Of a stretch of 43,504 nucleotides of DNA, positions 16,649 to 25,477 are shown piece after piece. This DNA comes from CAZLMG01 sp964560765. Lineage in GTDB: Bacteria; Bdellovibrionota_B; Oligoflexia; Oligoflexales; CAZLMG01. Position 1 is the first letter of the stretch. Every line of letters starts with the position of its first letter. The notes under the pieces were generated by a model. It was not told the origin of the DNA. It saw only the letters and a list, made by a program, of their open reading frames with translations, and did no database searches. The position numbers were made by a program, and so were the translations under genes. The DNA lies in assembly GCA_964560765.1 (NCBI GenBank), contig CAZLMG010000038.1, positions 1 to 43,504 of the forward strand. The letters run 5' to 3'.

Positions 16649-17725
16649 CTAAAATGAGTATTCCGCACCAGCGCGAATCTCAATTCCAACACTGCCCTTG
16701 CCATGGGCCATAGATGCCTTCAAGTCGTCGGCCTGCCTACCATTTAAGGACGCGAAAGGCTCATCTTCTAGTTTGCCGGAGAATTCGGGACCATTTACAT
16801 AGGCGGGTACTCGAGCAGCAGCGCCGAAAATAACTCCAAGACCACCGAAGAAGTAATTCAAATCCATGCCGAGACGAGCAGAAGCGACAAGTGCGGATGA
16901 CTTTCCCGTCGCCAGTGTTGCGGCAGGTGTGGCCTTTGTATCGTCTAACCGCTGAAGCTTCATCGTGACGGTCAAACTCTCAACATCCACTCCAATGGAT
17001 GTACTAAAAAGTGTTGAGGGGGATAAGAATCTGGATCTCCAAAACTGCAAGTCTGTAGAAACTCCCCAAGCCATTGCCTGCATGTTATTGGAAGCGTATG
17101 GGTCCTTTGTATCTCTCTGATAAAATCCCTTGCCAATAAACTCCTGAAATCCTAAGTAGCGCGCGCCAATGACCAACGACATGGTGCCAATGGGAATACC
17201 TAACTCCAGTGCTCCTGAAACTTGCGGCAGAGCGGCCCCTTCTTGTTTCCAAAGGGTTGTTGGTGATTCACCCTCGGCTGGCTCGAAAGTTAATTGCTGA
17301 AAGCTCGACGGAGTACCCAAGTGATATAAGTATAGACCCCTGATGAAGTAAGGCGACTTGTTTGATGTTGCAACCGCAGTTGGTGATGTTCTGGTCGTAG
17401 TTGGTATCGGGCTGGGGGTGTTCGAGGGAGATAGTGTTCCCTCGAAGTTTACTGATAACTTTTGATACACGTTTTGTTTAACGGAAACGACAGCCGAAGA
17501 CTTTTGCGCGCTATCAACTTTTCCACAACCAATCTTAACGGAACTTCTATTGTAAAAACATACCGCCGCACCCTTGGTGAAACCCGACGAAGTTCCTGCG
17601 TCAATGCTGACTTTGTTCTTTCCGAGTTTTTTCGTCAGTGTCGCAGCCAGTGCAGGCGTAGTGCTGATGAGGGCGATGACGGCAATGGCTCGATGTATGG
17701 TGTCGACGCTAAAGCGAAAATACAT
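16649..17725 (-). CDS. Predicted outer-membrane beta-barrel protein, unknown function
   Basis: The 358-residue product starts at ATG 17723-17725 behind AGGGTGGGG; an upstream in-frame start would only add residues before a good signal peptide. Signal peptide 1-27 ends PALA. The first mature domain (about 28-95) is small, with an IDAG...G pattern. It is followed by a Thr/Ser/Pro-rich linker, then a region of alternating hydrophobic strands with many Gly and aromatic residues, ending in Phe (EYSF) as outer-membrane barrels do. It starts 10 bases after the stop of the upstream gene, so the two form an operon. I do not recognise the family. Confidence 0.7.
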   Translation of the reverse strand: MYFRFSVDTIHRAIAVIALISTTPALAATLTKKLGKNKVSIDAGTSSGFTKGAAVCFYNRSSVKIGCGKVDSAQKSSAVVSVKQNVYQKLSVNFEGTLSPSNTPSPIPTTTRTSPTAVATSNKSPYFIRGLYLYHLGTPSSFQQLTFEPAEGESPTTLWKQEGAALPQVSGALELGIPIGTMSLVIGARYLGFQEFIGKGFYQRDTKDPYASNNMQAMAWGVSTDLQFWRSRFLSPSTLFSTSIGVDVESLTVTMKLQRLDDTKATPAATLATGKSSALVASARLGMDLNYFFGGLGVIFGAAARVPAYVNGPEFSGKLEDEPFASLNGRQADDLKASMAHGKGSVGIEIRAGAEYSF

Positions 17726-17735
17726 GTGCCCCACC

Positions 17736-18890
17736 CTAAGGCTTTTTGAGGCGAGTTGTTCGCCAGTCGTGACTTGCAATCATCCACGGCGGAACACCCT
17801 GCCCAGGCAGCATGTGAATCTGGTAGGAATCCAATGAAATGTGCAAATCATAGAAACCGGATGTCAGTCCCTTCAGCAAATCCTCGTCTAGGGCACCAGA
17901 TCCAATTTGTGACGAGAAATAGCAGTGAAACGCCCCATCCTGTCCGGGGTTTCCTACTTGCACGCGAACATGCGACGCCTCAGCGAGGTTTTCAGCGCTC
18001 CAACGAATGGTAATAGCGCGTGCTGGTGCTATCTCAATGGCGTCATCGGCGATCGTAAGTTGGGGGTCATCCAACACTTTACTGGCTGCTCCCTCAACCT
18101 CCACTTGCAAGAAGAGACCGGCCTGTCGGGCGATAAAACCGTGACTCTTCCCATCGAGCGTATAAAGCCACTCCCACTGATCGGCGGTCTGCAAGCTATT
18201 GAAACTCATGCGCATGAAGTTGGCGCTGTGTTGATGACGCGCCGCCACAGAGGTAGCAAAGCCGCGAGTCATGAGGTTCTGAATACGAACATTGCTGTCA
18301 GCCTTGCTGAAGCCAAAAGACTGAAAATCCAATCCCGCCTTACAGCCAAACTCCGCCTGCAATTGCGCCCGTAACTGCTCCGCGTTCAAGGTTCCGGCCA
18401 AACGGTGGCGGTGAACCTCGGCAGTTCGCAACGGACTATTGAAGCGAGCGACAAGCAGCTCCTTGGCCTCCCCTGCGTCGGCTCCCTCACTCACGACGGC
18501 TTCATCTCGCCCTCCTCCGCCGGGGGCCTTCCATGCGACGAGGCGAACGGTATACAAGACATCAGCACTAAGTCCGCTAATAACTTCCGCAAAACTTTTT
18601 TGGCCTGGTGTGGCAGCACAAGCTATCTTTTTGGGGTTGGACTTCTTTGGTTCTGCGGAGGAGTCCTGCGACCAAAGGTAAAGCTCACATTGGGCGTTTT
18701 CTCTGGTTTCAAAGCGCACCACCAGGCCATTTCGGGCAGATGTCCGCTCTAAGAAGACCTTATCGCGCACAATAAGGCCAGAACCCATGCCTCGGGAATC
18801 TAGGCGGCGAGCAGTGAGCGAGCATTGGCTAATGAGAGGCACAAGCGCGGCTACAAAAATAAATCTAGTCACCCGGCCCCGGAAGTGCAT
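17736..18890 (-). CDS. Predicted exported (possible lipo-) protein, unknown function
   Basis: 384 residues with a hydrophobic N-terminal segment followed by LISQC, so Cys23 may be a lipidation site, although Gln at -1 is unusual for a lipobox. The mature part contains a fibronectin-like stretch (ISGLSADVLYTVRLVAW) and then a mixed region without a motif I recognise. AGGGG precedes the ATG by 5 bases. It is first in a two-gene operon with the barrel protein, so the pair may act together at the cell surface. No enzymatic motif was found. Confidence 0.65.
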   Translation of the reverse strand: MHFRGRVTRFIFVAALVPLISQCSLTARRLDSRGMGSGLIVRDKVFLERTSARNGLVVRFETRENAQCELYLWSQDSSAEPKKSNPKKIACAATPGQKSFAEVISGLSADVLYTVRLVAWKAPGGGGRDEAVVSEGADAGEAKELLVARFNSPLRTAEVHRHRLAGTLNAEQLRAQLQAEFGCKAGLDFQSFGFSKADSNVRIQNLMTRGFATSVAARHQHSANFMRMSFNSLQTADQWEWLYTLDGKSHGFIARQAGLFLQVEVEGAASKVLDDPQLTIADDAIEIAPARAITIRWSAENLAEASHVRVQVGNPGQDGAFHCYFSSQIGSGALDEDLLKGLTSGFYDLHISLDSYQIHMLPGQGVPPWMIASHDWRTTRLKKP

Positions 18891-19112
18891 GCAAACCCCT
18901 AGGGAAAAAAACTCGATCGTTACTTACTTTCCTAATGATTCTAACAGGAATCAGCCTGGACTTCACTGTCCGGTGGCCAAGGACTAGATGCAGTCTCCTG
19001 AAGTTCCGGTTCTTGACGGAATGCTGTCATGCCGGTAAATTGGGCTTCCGACAAGCGTCGGGATAAATCCCAGCCTTTATCACGATCAATTACCACCCGC
19101 TAAGGACGCCGC
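18891..19112. other. Divergent intergenic region upstream of pyrG
   Basis: This 222-bp region separates the minus-strand envelope operon from pyrG. It holds a probable pyrG promoter (listed separately) and, just after the expected start site, two hairpins sharing bases: CCGAC-aagc-GTCGG (19048-19061) and GGGA-taaa-TCCC (19060-19071). These are mutually exclusive, but no terminator-like U-run follows, so leader control is only a possibility. Confidence 0.4.
19013..19041 (+). promoter_or_regulatory. Probable sigma-70 promoter of pyrG
   Basis: TTGACG (19013-19018) and TAAATT (19036-19041) are separated by exactly 17 bases, about 70 bp upstream of the pyrG ATG. The -35 matches five of six consensus bases and the -10 four of six. 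Confidence 0.55.
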
Positions 19113-20747
19113 ATGAGGTCACAGCCTAGGACAAAGTATATTTTTGTAACGGGTGGAGTCGTTTCGTCTCTTGGAAAGGGAATCGTCGCTGCAAGCGTCG
19201 GTGCCTTACTCGAAACGCGCGGCCTCCGAATTCGGATCACAAAAGCCGACCCCTATATCAATGTCGATCCAGGCACGATGAATCCGTTTCAGCATGGGGA
19301 AGTATTTGTAACAGACGACGGAGCGGAAACGGATCTGGATATTGGCCACTATGAGCGCTTCACGAATGCACAACTGACTCGCGAGAATAGCTTTTCAAGT
19401 GGGCAGGTATACGACGCTGTATTGTCGAAGGAACGCCGTGGTGATTATTTGGGTGGAACGGTCCAAGTGGTCCCGCATGTAACCGATCAAATCAAAAACA
19501 ATATTTACCGCGCTGCCCAAGGGGCCGACATTGCTATCGTTGAGATTGGTGGCACCGTCGGTGATATTGAGGGGCAACCTTTTCTGGAAGCCATGCGCCA
19601 AATCAAATACGAATTCGGCCCTAATAACGTCATTAATATCCATCTTACGTTGGTTCCCTACATCAATGCAGCGAAGGAGCTAAAGACAAAGCCAACTCAG
19701 CATTCCGTCAAGGAGCTGCGTCAAGTCGGTATTCAGCCAGATATCATTTGCTGTCGGGCAGACCGATCTATTCCAAAAGAAGTCCGTAACAAAATTGCCG
19801 TGGCGTGCAACGTGCCCACAGACTGCGTTATGGAATGCTCAGATTCTGACAGCATTTACAAAGTACCTGAAATGCTGCACGAACAAGGATTGGATCAAAT
19901 CATAGTAGAGCGTTTGAATATTTGGACGGGATCGCCAAATTTGAGTGAGTGGCGGAAAATCCGTCAGATTCTTGACCATCCAAAGGCAGAGTGCCGTATA
20001 GGGGTTGTTGGAAAGTACGTTGATGTGGTCGATTCATATAAGTCCATCAACGAAGCACTCATTCATGCTGGCATCGCCAACCATGCACGAGTTCGGATCG
20101 ACTTTGTTGATGCGGCAGAGTTGAATCCGGAAAATTGCGCCGATCAGCTGCAGAGTTTTGATGGCGTCGTCATTCCTGGAGGTTTCGGCAATCGTGGCAT
20201 CGAGGGAAAAATTCAAGCAATTCGCTCTTTAAGGGAAACCGGCAAGCCGTTTTTTGGTATTTGTCTTGGTATGCAGCTTGCTGCTGTTGAATTTGCCCGA
20301 AACGTTTTGAATCTTAAAGATGCGGCCAGCTTTGAGTTTGATTCCGAAACGAAGAACCCAATCATTCACATCATGGAAGACCAAAAGCATCTCGCAAAGA
20401 AGGGTGGAACCATGCGCTTGGGCGCATACCCCTGTCAACTGAAGACAGCCAGTCTGGCAGCGAAAGCCTATGCGAGTTCGGAGATTTCCGAGCGACACAG
20501 GCATCGCTATGAATTTAATAATAAATATCGGGAGAGTTTTGAGTCCGCCGGGGTGACTTTCAGCGGGTTATCACCGGATGGAACATTGGTGGAAATCATT
20601 GAACTGACGGATCATCCATGGTTCCTCGGAGTTCAGTTTCATCCAGAACTCAAGAGTCGACCAATGGCTTGTCACCCACTCTTCCGAGATTTTGTTGCAG
20701 CGGCTATTCGCCAGCAAGGTCCCGCTACGCGTCAGGTGACGACTTGA
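19113..20747 (+). CDS. pyrG: CTP synthase
   Basis: Makes CTP from UTP, ATP and glutamine. The N-terminal synthetase domain starts KYIFVTGGVVSSLGKG and contains DPYINVDPGTMNP and EIGGTVGDIE. The class I glutaminase domain has Cys384 in FGICLGMQ, and its catalytic His-Glu pair is in GVQFHPEL. It has 544 residues, the normal length. TAAGGA precedes the ATG. CTP is needed by KdsB to activate Kdo, which may explain the pairing with kdsD, whose start overlaps the pyrG stop. Confidence 0.98.
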   Translation: MRSQPRTKYIFVTGGVVSSLGKGIVAASVGALLETRGLRIRITKADPYINVDPGTMNPFQHGEVFVTDDGAETDLDIGHYERFTNAQLTRENSFSSGQVYDAVLSKERRGDYLGGTVQVVPHVTDQIKNNIYRAAQGADIAIVEIGGTVGDIEGQPFLEAMRQIKYEFGPNNVINIHLTLVPYINAAKELKTKPTQHSVKELRQVGIQPDIICCRADRSIPKEVRNKIAVACNVPTDCVMECSDSDSIYKVPEMLHEQGLDQIIVERLNIWTGSPNLSEWRKIRQILDHPKAECRIGVVGKYVDVVDSYKSINEALIHAGIANHARVRIDFVDAAELNPENCADQLQSFDGVVIPGGFGNRGIEGKIQAIRSLRETGKPFFGICLGMQLAAVEFARNVLNLKDAASFEFDSETKNPIIHIMEDQKHLAKKGGTMRLGAYPCQLKTASLAAKAYASSEISERHRHRYEFNNKYRESFESAGVTFSGLSPDGTLVEIIELTDHPWFLGVQFHPELKSRPMACHPLFRDFVAAAIRQQGPATRQVTT

Positions 20748-21730
20748 TTCACGTTGTGGATGATCATAAAATTCACGAATGGGCTAACGAAGTTCTGCTG
20801 ATTGAGGGACATTCGCTTATTGACGCTGCCAAGCATCTGAACGGCGAGTTTGTCGGTGCGATCCAGAAGCTCATGGTTTGCCAGGGGCGGGTCATTGTTA
20901 CCGGATTGGGAAAGTCCGGGCATATCGCTCGTAAAATAGCTTCTACCCTTGCAAGTACAGGAACGCCGTCACATTTTCTGCATCCATCGGAAGCGTTACA
21001 CGGCGACTTAGGGATGCTAACCAAGCAAGATGCATTGATTGCCGTGGCGCACAGCGGCGAGACGTTTGAGGTCAATGAAGTTGCGAAGTATGGGCGACGC
21101 CTAGGTGTTCCTGTCATTGTCATTACCGGGAGAGTCGAGAGTACGTTAGCAAAACTGGCAACACATGTACTCTTGGGTTCCGCTAAACGAGAGGCATGTC
21201 CGCTAAACCTTGCGCCAACTGTATCGTCGACCATAGCGCTCGCGCTGGGAGACGCTATCGCAATTGTTCTGATGCGCGCGAAAGGATTTACCGACGAGGA
21301 TTTTGCTAAGGTGCATCCCGGTGGCTCTATTGGCAAAAGGCTGTTAAAAGTCGGTGATTGCATGCGAAGCCTAGCGGAGGTTGGGTGTGTTGAAGCGGAC
21401 TCAAACTTCTCCAAAGTTATCAGTGACATGAGTGTTTCAAACTTCGGCATTGTAGCGGTCCGAAGTCGAGCTTCGAATCTGGAGGGAGCCATTACTGATG
21501 GCGATGTTCGACGTGCGATACTGACTCTTGGCGAGAGAGTACATGTCGCAACGGCAGGGGAAATCATGAACCGGAGCCCAAAGACGGTGCATCCCGACAC
21601 ACTTGCCGTCGATGCAGTTCAAATCATGGAGCGTCACAAAATAACCTCCTTGTTCGTCACGGAAAAGGCCACTCAAAGCCTTTTAGGACTCTTGCGTTTA
21701 CACGATCTCATCGAGTCAAAATTCATCTAG
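20744..21730 (+). CDS. kdsD: D-arabinose 5-phosphate isomerase
   Basis: Converts ribulose 5-phosphate to arabinose 5-phosphate, the first step to Kdo of LPS. An N-terminal SIS sugar-isomerase domain (VIVTGLGKSGHIARKIA, SHFLHPSEALHGDLGM, HSGET) is followed by two CBS domains. Starting at TTG 20744-20746, which overlaps the pyrG TGA, gives 328 residues, exactly the E. coli KdsD length; GTG at 20756 is an alternative. Longer in-frame starts inside pyrG are not credible. The lpt genes follow. Confidence 0.93.
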   Translation: MIHVVDDHKIHEWANEVLLIEGHSLIDAAKHLNGEFVGAIQKLMVCQGRVIVTGLGKSGHIARKIASTLASTGTPSHFLHPSEALHGDLGMLTKQDALIAVAHSGETFEVNEVAKYGRRLGVPVIVITGRVESTLAKLATHVLLGSAKREACPLNLAPTVSSTIALALGDAIAIVLMRAKGFTDEDFAKVHPGGSIGKRLLKVGDCMRSLAEVGCVEADSNFSKVISDMSVSNFGIVAVRSRASNLEGAITDGDVRRAILTLGERVHVATAGEIMNRSPKTVHPDTLAVDAVQIMERHKITSLFVTEKATQSLLGLLRLHDLIESKFI

Positions 21731-21773
21731 TGGTACAATTCTTTGACCTTATGGTTGGTCCAGGAGAGAGTCC

Positions 21774-22352
21774 ATGGCCAAGAAGCTTGTTATTACCATT
21801 TTCCTGATGATGTTCGCGTCGGCGCTGAGCTTATTTTTGTTTCGTAGAGCGGAGGTATTGGGACCGGCTGCGATTGGTGGCAAAGCCCCAGAGCCTCGAA
21901 TCGCTCTAGAAAACTTCTCTGTGCATCGCTACGAATCGGGAAAGCAAGTGTCGCTCGTGAGTGGTAAGCAAGCGCAGCTCTTCGACCCAAATGTTCTTGA
22001 AGTTGAAGGCGATGTCTACGCGGAGAGATTTCGGCCGGACGGACGCATAGAGACAGCTCGTTCAGAAAGGGCCACAGCATTTTTTTCAGCAGAGGCTCTA
22101 TCACAAGTTTTAGGTGGAGCGGAGCTGGATCGGGTCGTGTTTGAGACCAACGTACAAATCCTAGTGCGCGATATGCTTTTAGAAACGAACTCGGCTTCGT
22201 ACCTAGCCGGTAATCAGACACTTGAGTCAGAGGAACCTGTTGAAATGAAGAGTAGCAGGAGACATTCTTACGGCGACAGTGGCTTTCTCTATGAGATGAA
22301 TCGGCAGAAGCTAAAAATGACCGGTAACATTAGTGGGACGTTTACCCAGTAA
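21774..22352 (+). CDS. lptC: LPS export system protein LptC
   Basis: Bitopic inner-membrane protein that passes LPS from LptBFG to the periplasmic LptA bridge. One N-terminal transmembrane helix (residues about 4-24) precedes a beta-jellyroll domain with repeated short strands (VSLVSGKQAQLFDPN, VLEVEGDVYAERF). It has 192 residues, the usual size. AGGAGAGAG lies before the ATG. It is followed directly by lptA and lptB. Confidence 0.9.
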   Translation: MAKKLVITIFLMMFASALSLFLFRRAEVLGPAAIGGKAPEPRIALENFSVHRYESGKQVSLVSGKQAQLFDPNVLEVEGDVYAERFRPDGRIETARSERATAFFSAEALSQVLGGAELDRVVFETNVQILVRDMLLETNSASYLAGNQTLESEEPVEMKSSRRHSYGDSGFLYEMNRQKLKMTGNISGTFTQ

Positions 22353-22376
22353 ACAATTCTGATTGGAATGCAATAA

Positions 22377-23135
22377 ATGAAGTCAACGTTGAATAGAGCG
22401 AACGGCGCTGTACTTATCGCCGCCATGATGGTCTCCGGGCCTGTCCAGATTGCATTCGCGGATTTGGACGACTTGGAAGAGCCCGAACAGCCGCTCTCCA
22501 CAAAGAAGGACGGTCCGGCTCAGCCAGAAAATAAATCGTCGAATTCGCCAACTCAAAAAAGTTCCACGGACCTCGGACCAAGCTCGGATCTAAATCACCC
22601 CACAGGAAAGTCGAAGGTCGCAGACGAAGTTGCAGCACCTCCCCCGTTCCCATCAAAAACTCAAAAACCTCGAACAAAAGCGAGCTCCAACAAGCGAGAT
22701 GCCAATAGTACCAATAAGAAGGGCCCTATTCGGTGGAAGAGCAAGGGGCTATTGGCCACGCAAGAAAAAAGCATCGTAGAGTTGGAGAAGGATGTCGAAA
22801 TTGTTCAAGATAACCTTAGCCTCACAGCGGACTACTCAAAAATTTATTTTACTGAGGCGGAAGCCGGGGACGTTGAGAAAGTTTACGTTCGCGGCAATGT
22901 ACATATAGAGAAGAAAGATGATGATCCCGCGAATCATGTCGTCGCTAAATCGAATGAAGCTACTTACTACAGCCTAGAAAACAAGATAACCCTCATCGGC
23001 AATGCACGTCTTTGGCGACAAGGTAACTTGGTGAAGGGCAAGAAGATTACATATGACCTGAAAACTGGATGGATCACGGTTGATAGTGTTGAGGGAGTTG
23101 TTCAGTCGTCTGATTCCGCAGGGGGAACAAAATAG
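22377..23135 (+). CDS. lptA: LPS transport periplasmic protein LptA
   Basis: Forms the periplasmic bridge for LPS transport. Signal peptide 1-28 ends QIAFA. A long Lys/Ser/Pro/Thr-rich low-complexity region (about 35-115) follows, then one OstA/LptA beta-jellyroll domain (about 120-245) with strands such as VEIVQDNLSLTADYSKIYF and VYVRGNVHIEKKDD. At 252 residues it is longer than E. coli LptA (185), and the difference is the low-complexity linker. Its stop is directly abutted by the lptB start. Confidence 0.9.
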   Translation: MKSTLNRANGAVLIAAMMVSGPVQIAFADLDDLEEPEQPLSTKKDGPAQPENKSSNSPTQKSSTDLGPSSDLNHPTGKSKVADEVAAPPPFPSKTQKPRTKASSNKRDANSTNKKGPIRWKSKGLLATQEKSIVELEKDVEIVQDNLSLTADYSKIYFTEAEAGDVEKVYVRGNVHIEKKDDDPANHVVAKSNEATYYSLENKITLIGNARLWRQGNLVKGKKITYDLKTGWITVDSVEGVVQSSDSAGGTK

Positions 23136-23879
23136 ATGACAATGGCTAAGCAGGAATCTATCGAACTAAGAGCCGTTGACTTAGCCAAGTCCTTTAAAGG
23201 CAAGCAGGTCGTCAAATCGGTATCGTTTCAGGTGAAAATGGGAGAGGTCGTCGGCCTTCTTGGGCCGAACGGAGCGGGAAAAACAACCAGCTTCTATATG
23301 GTCGTCGGCTTGCTGTTCCCACAATCCGGTTCGGTCTTTCTCGGCGATGAAGATGTTACAAATTTACCGATGCATCAGCGAGCTCGAAAAGGCATTGGGT
23401 ATCTTCCACAAAATATGTCTATCTTCAGACGAATGACAGTTGAGGACAACTTACTCTCCATCATGGAGGTAACCGGAGTTCCTAGACACACAAGAAATGC
23501 CCGCCTCGAAGAATTGCTATCAAAATTTCAAATCACCCGCATCGCACGTTCTCTGGGCGCATCCTTGTCGGGAGGTGAAAGGCGCCGCGTCGAGATCGCT
23601 AGGTCGCTCATCATAAACCCAAAATTTCTACTTTTAGATGAGCCCTTTGCCGGAATCGATCCTATGACGGTTCATGAGATCCAGCAGATTATCGGTGACT
23701 TGCGCGATGACGGCTTGGGTGTTCTGATAACTGATCACAATGTCCGTGAAACTCTCGGCAGTTGCGATAAGGCATACATTCTTTCCGGCGGAAAAATTAT
23801 CGCCGAAGGGTTGCCAGAGGAAGTGTCGAATAGCCAAACTGTACGAGAAACCTACCTTGGCGAAAATTTCCGTCTGTAA
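23136..23879 (+). CDS. lptB: LPS export ABC transporter ATP-binding protein LptB
   Basis: Cytoplasmic ATPase that powers LPS extraction. Walker A GPNGAGKT is at residues 43-50, followed by a Q-loop (YLPQNMSIFRRMTVEDN), the signature LSGGERRRVEIARSL, and Walker B LLLDEPFAGIDP typical of LptB. It has 247 residues. The ATG directly follows the lptA stop; a second ATG two codons later is also possible. The LptF/LptG permeases are not in the window. Confidence 0.96.
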   Translation: MTMAKQESIELRAVDLAKSFKGKQVVKSVSFQVKMGEVVGLLGPNGAGKTTSFYMVVGLLFPQSGSVFLGDEDVTNLPMHQRARKGIGYLPQNMSIFRRMTVEDNLLSIMEVTGVPRHTRNARLEELLSKFQITRIARSLGASLSGGERRRVEIARSLIINPKFLLLDEPFAGIDPMTVHEIQQIIGDLRDDGLGVLITDHNVRETLGSCDKAYILSGGKIIAEGLPEEVSNSQTVRETYLGENFRL

Positions 23880-23896
23880 TTGGAATTTTTTTTGCA
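23880..23896 (+). promoter_or_regulatory. Candidate sigma-54 (-24/-12) promoter before rpoN
   Basis: TTGG at 23880-23883 and TTGCA at 23892-23896 place GG and GC exactly 12 bases apart, as required for sigma-54 promoters (consensus YTGGCACGrNNNTTGCW). The CAC part of the -24 box is poor (AAT), and the spacer is a run of T. It starts at the base after the lptB stop and lies about 90 bp before rpoN. Confidence 0.35.
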
Positions 23897-23983
23897 TATC
23901 GTTCGAAATTGAAACTACAATAGAATTGGTGCCTAGAGTCTGTCTGGGTTGCTTCACATTTTGGGTATTGATCAGGTGGGACC

Positions 23984-25453
23984 ATGGCTTTTGATTTAAA
24001 ACTAAGTCTGAAACTGGGGCAGTCGCTCCTCATGACTCCCCAGTTGCAGCAGGCGATCAAGCTGTTGCAATTGTCTCGGCTTGAGCTGGAAGCGTTTGTT
24101 TCGGAGCAGTTATCCGAGAATCCGACTTTGGAGGAGGGGCAGTACGAATCAGACGAAGAGCGCCGGGAAGTCGAAAAGAATGAAGAGCGCACCGAGGCAG
24201 ACGCCCAGACCGATCGAATGAAAGAAGCAACGGAGATCGTTGATAAGGTTTCTGATAACGCCCCAGCCGAAATGGACTGGGAGTCATTCTCTCAGGCACA
24301 GGAGCAGGCTCCACCGACTCCATCCGCGGTTCGACGGCAGAACGAGGACGAGGCATCCAATTATGAAAATTTTGTTTCCAAGACGAAGACCCTCGCCGAA
24401 CATTTAACAGCGCAAGTTGGCGAAATCGACTTTGACGAAGAGGAACGCAAGATCGCACAGGCGCTGATTGGCAACATCGATGAGCAGGGATATCTGCGAA
24501 CTTCGGTGGCAGAAATCGCGGAGTCAGAGTCATTTGATGCGGAGAAGGTCGACGACGTGTTGGATTGCATCCAGCGTCTAGATCCTCCTGGAATTGCAGC
24601 TCGCGATTTGAAGGAGTGTCTGCAGAATCAACTTCGTAATGCGCAACTTCGCAACGGGATTGTGGAAAAGATCGTTGAGAATCACCTCACAGAACTTGAG
24701 ACAAGAAATTTTAATGCCATTGCGAAAGCGATGAAGCTGCCGATTGAAAAGATAATCGAGAACGTGCAGATCATTTCCGAACTAGAACCTGTGCCCGGTC
24801 GACAGTTCAGCTCCGAAGCGACACAGTATATTGTTCCAGATGTGTATGTTTTTAAGTTAGGAAACGAGTGGACCGTAGGAATGAATGAAGATGGCTTGCC
24901 TCGACTCAGAGTTAGCAAAGTCTATCGTGATATGGTGACGACGAAGGCCGCAGCTGGACAGGACAAGGATTACATTCAAGACAAGCTGAAGTCAGCGCTA
25001 TGGTTGATCAAGAGCATTCAGCAGCGTCAGCGCACAATCTTTCGCGTCATGGAGTGCATCGTCAAGCGGCAAAAGGATTTCTTTGATCTTGGTGTAGAGC
25101 ATCTGAAGCCAATGATCCTGAAGGATATTGCCGAAGATATTAGTATGCATGAATCAACCATTAGCCGTGTCACAAACAACAAGTACGTACATACTCCGCG
25201 TGGGATATTTGAGCTGAAGTACTTTTTCAACAGCTCGGTCCAGACCGCAACCGGCGAAAACATGGCAAGTGAGTCTGTGAAGCACATGATCGACGAGATT
25301 GTTAAGGGCGAGGATCAAAAGCGCCCCATGTCCGATCAGAGAATCGTCGAGATTCTCGAGGAAAGAGGGATCCAGCTGGCTCGACGTACAGTCGCAAAGT
25401 ATCGCGAGCAGCTTGGGATATTGCCCTCGAGCAAGCGCAAGAAGTATTTTTAG
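23984..25453 (+). CDS. rpoN: RNA polymerase sigma-54 factor
   Basis: Alternative sigma factor for enhancer-dependent promoters. Region I at the N-terminus is Gln/Leu-rich (LGQSLLMTPQLQQAIKLLQL). An acidic region II follows, then the core-binding and helix-turn-helix domains, and the RpoN box ARRTVAKYRE near the C-terminus, ending SSKRKKYF. It has 489 residues. Position between lptB and rapZ is the widespread proteobacterial arrangement. Confidence 0.98.
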   Translation: MAFDLKLSLKLGQSLLMTPQLQQAIKLLQLSRLELEAFVSEQLSENPTLEEGQYESDEERREVEKNEERTEADAQTDRMKEATEIVDKVSDNAPAEMDWESFSQAQEQAPPTPSAVRRQNEDEASNYENFVSKTKTLAEHLTAQVGEIDFDEEERKIAQALIGNIDEQGYLRTSVAEIAESESFDAEKVDDVLDCIQRLDPPGIAARDLKECLQNQLRNAQLRNGIVEKIVENHLTELETRNFNAIAKAMKLPIEKIIENVQIISELEPVPGRQFSSEATQYIVPDVYVFKLGNEWTVGMNEDGLPRLRVSKVYRDMVTTKAAAGQDKDYIQDKLKSALWLIKSIQQRQRTIFRVMECIVKRQKDFFDLGVEHLKPMILKDIAEDISMHESTISRVTNNKYVHTPRGIFELKYFFNSSVQTATGENMASESVKHMIDEIVKGEDQKRPMSDQRIVEILEERGIQLARRTVAKYREQLGILPSSKRKKYF

Positions 25454-25477
25454 TTCTGCCCAGTTCGTGGGGGTGGT

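Noticed and set aside
20773..21600. Long minus-strand open frame (275 codons) opposite kdsD
   Set aside because: Fully antisense to a clear SIS/CBS isomerase; low-complexity composition and no family pattern.
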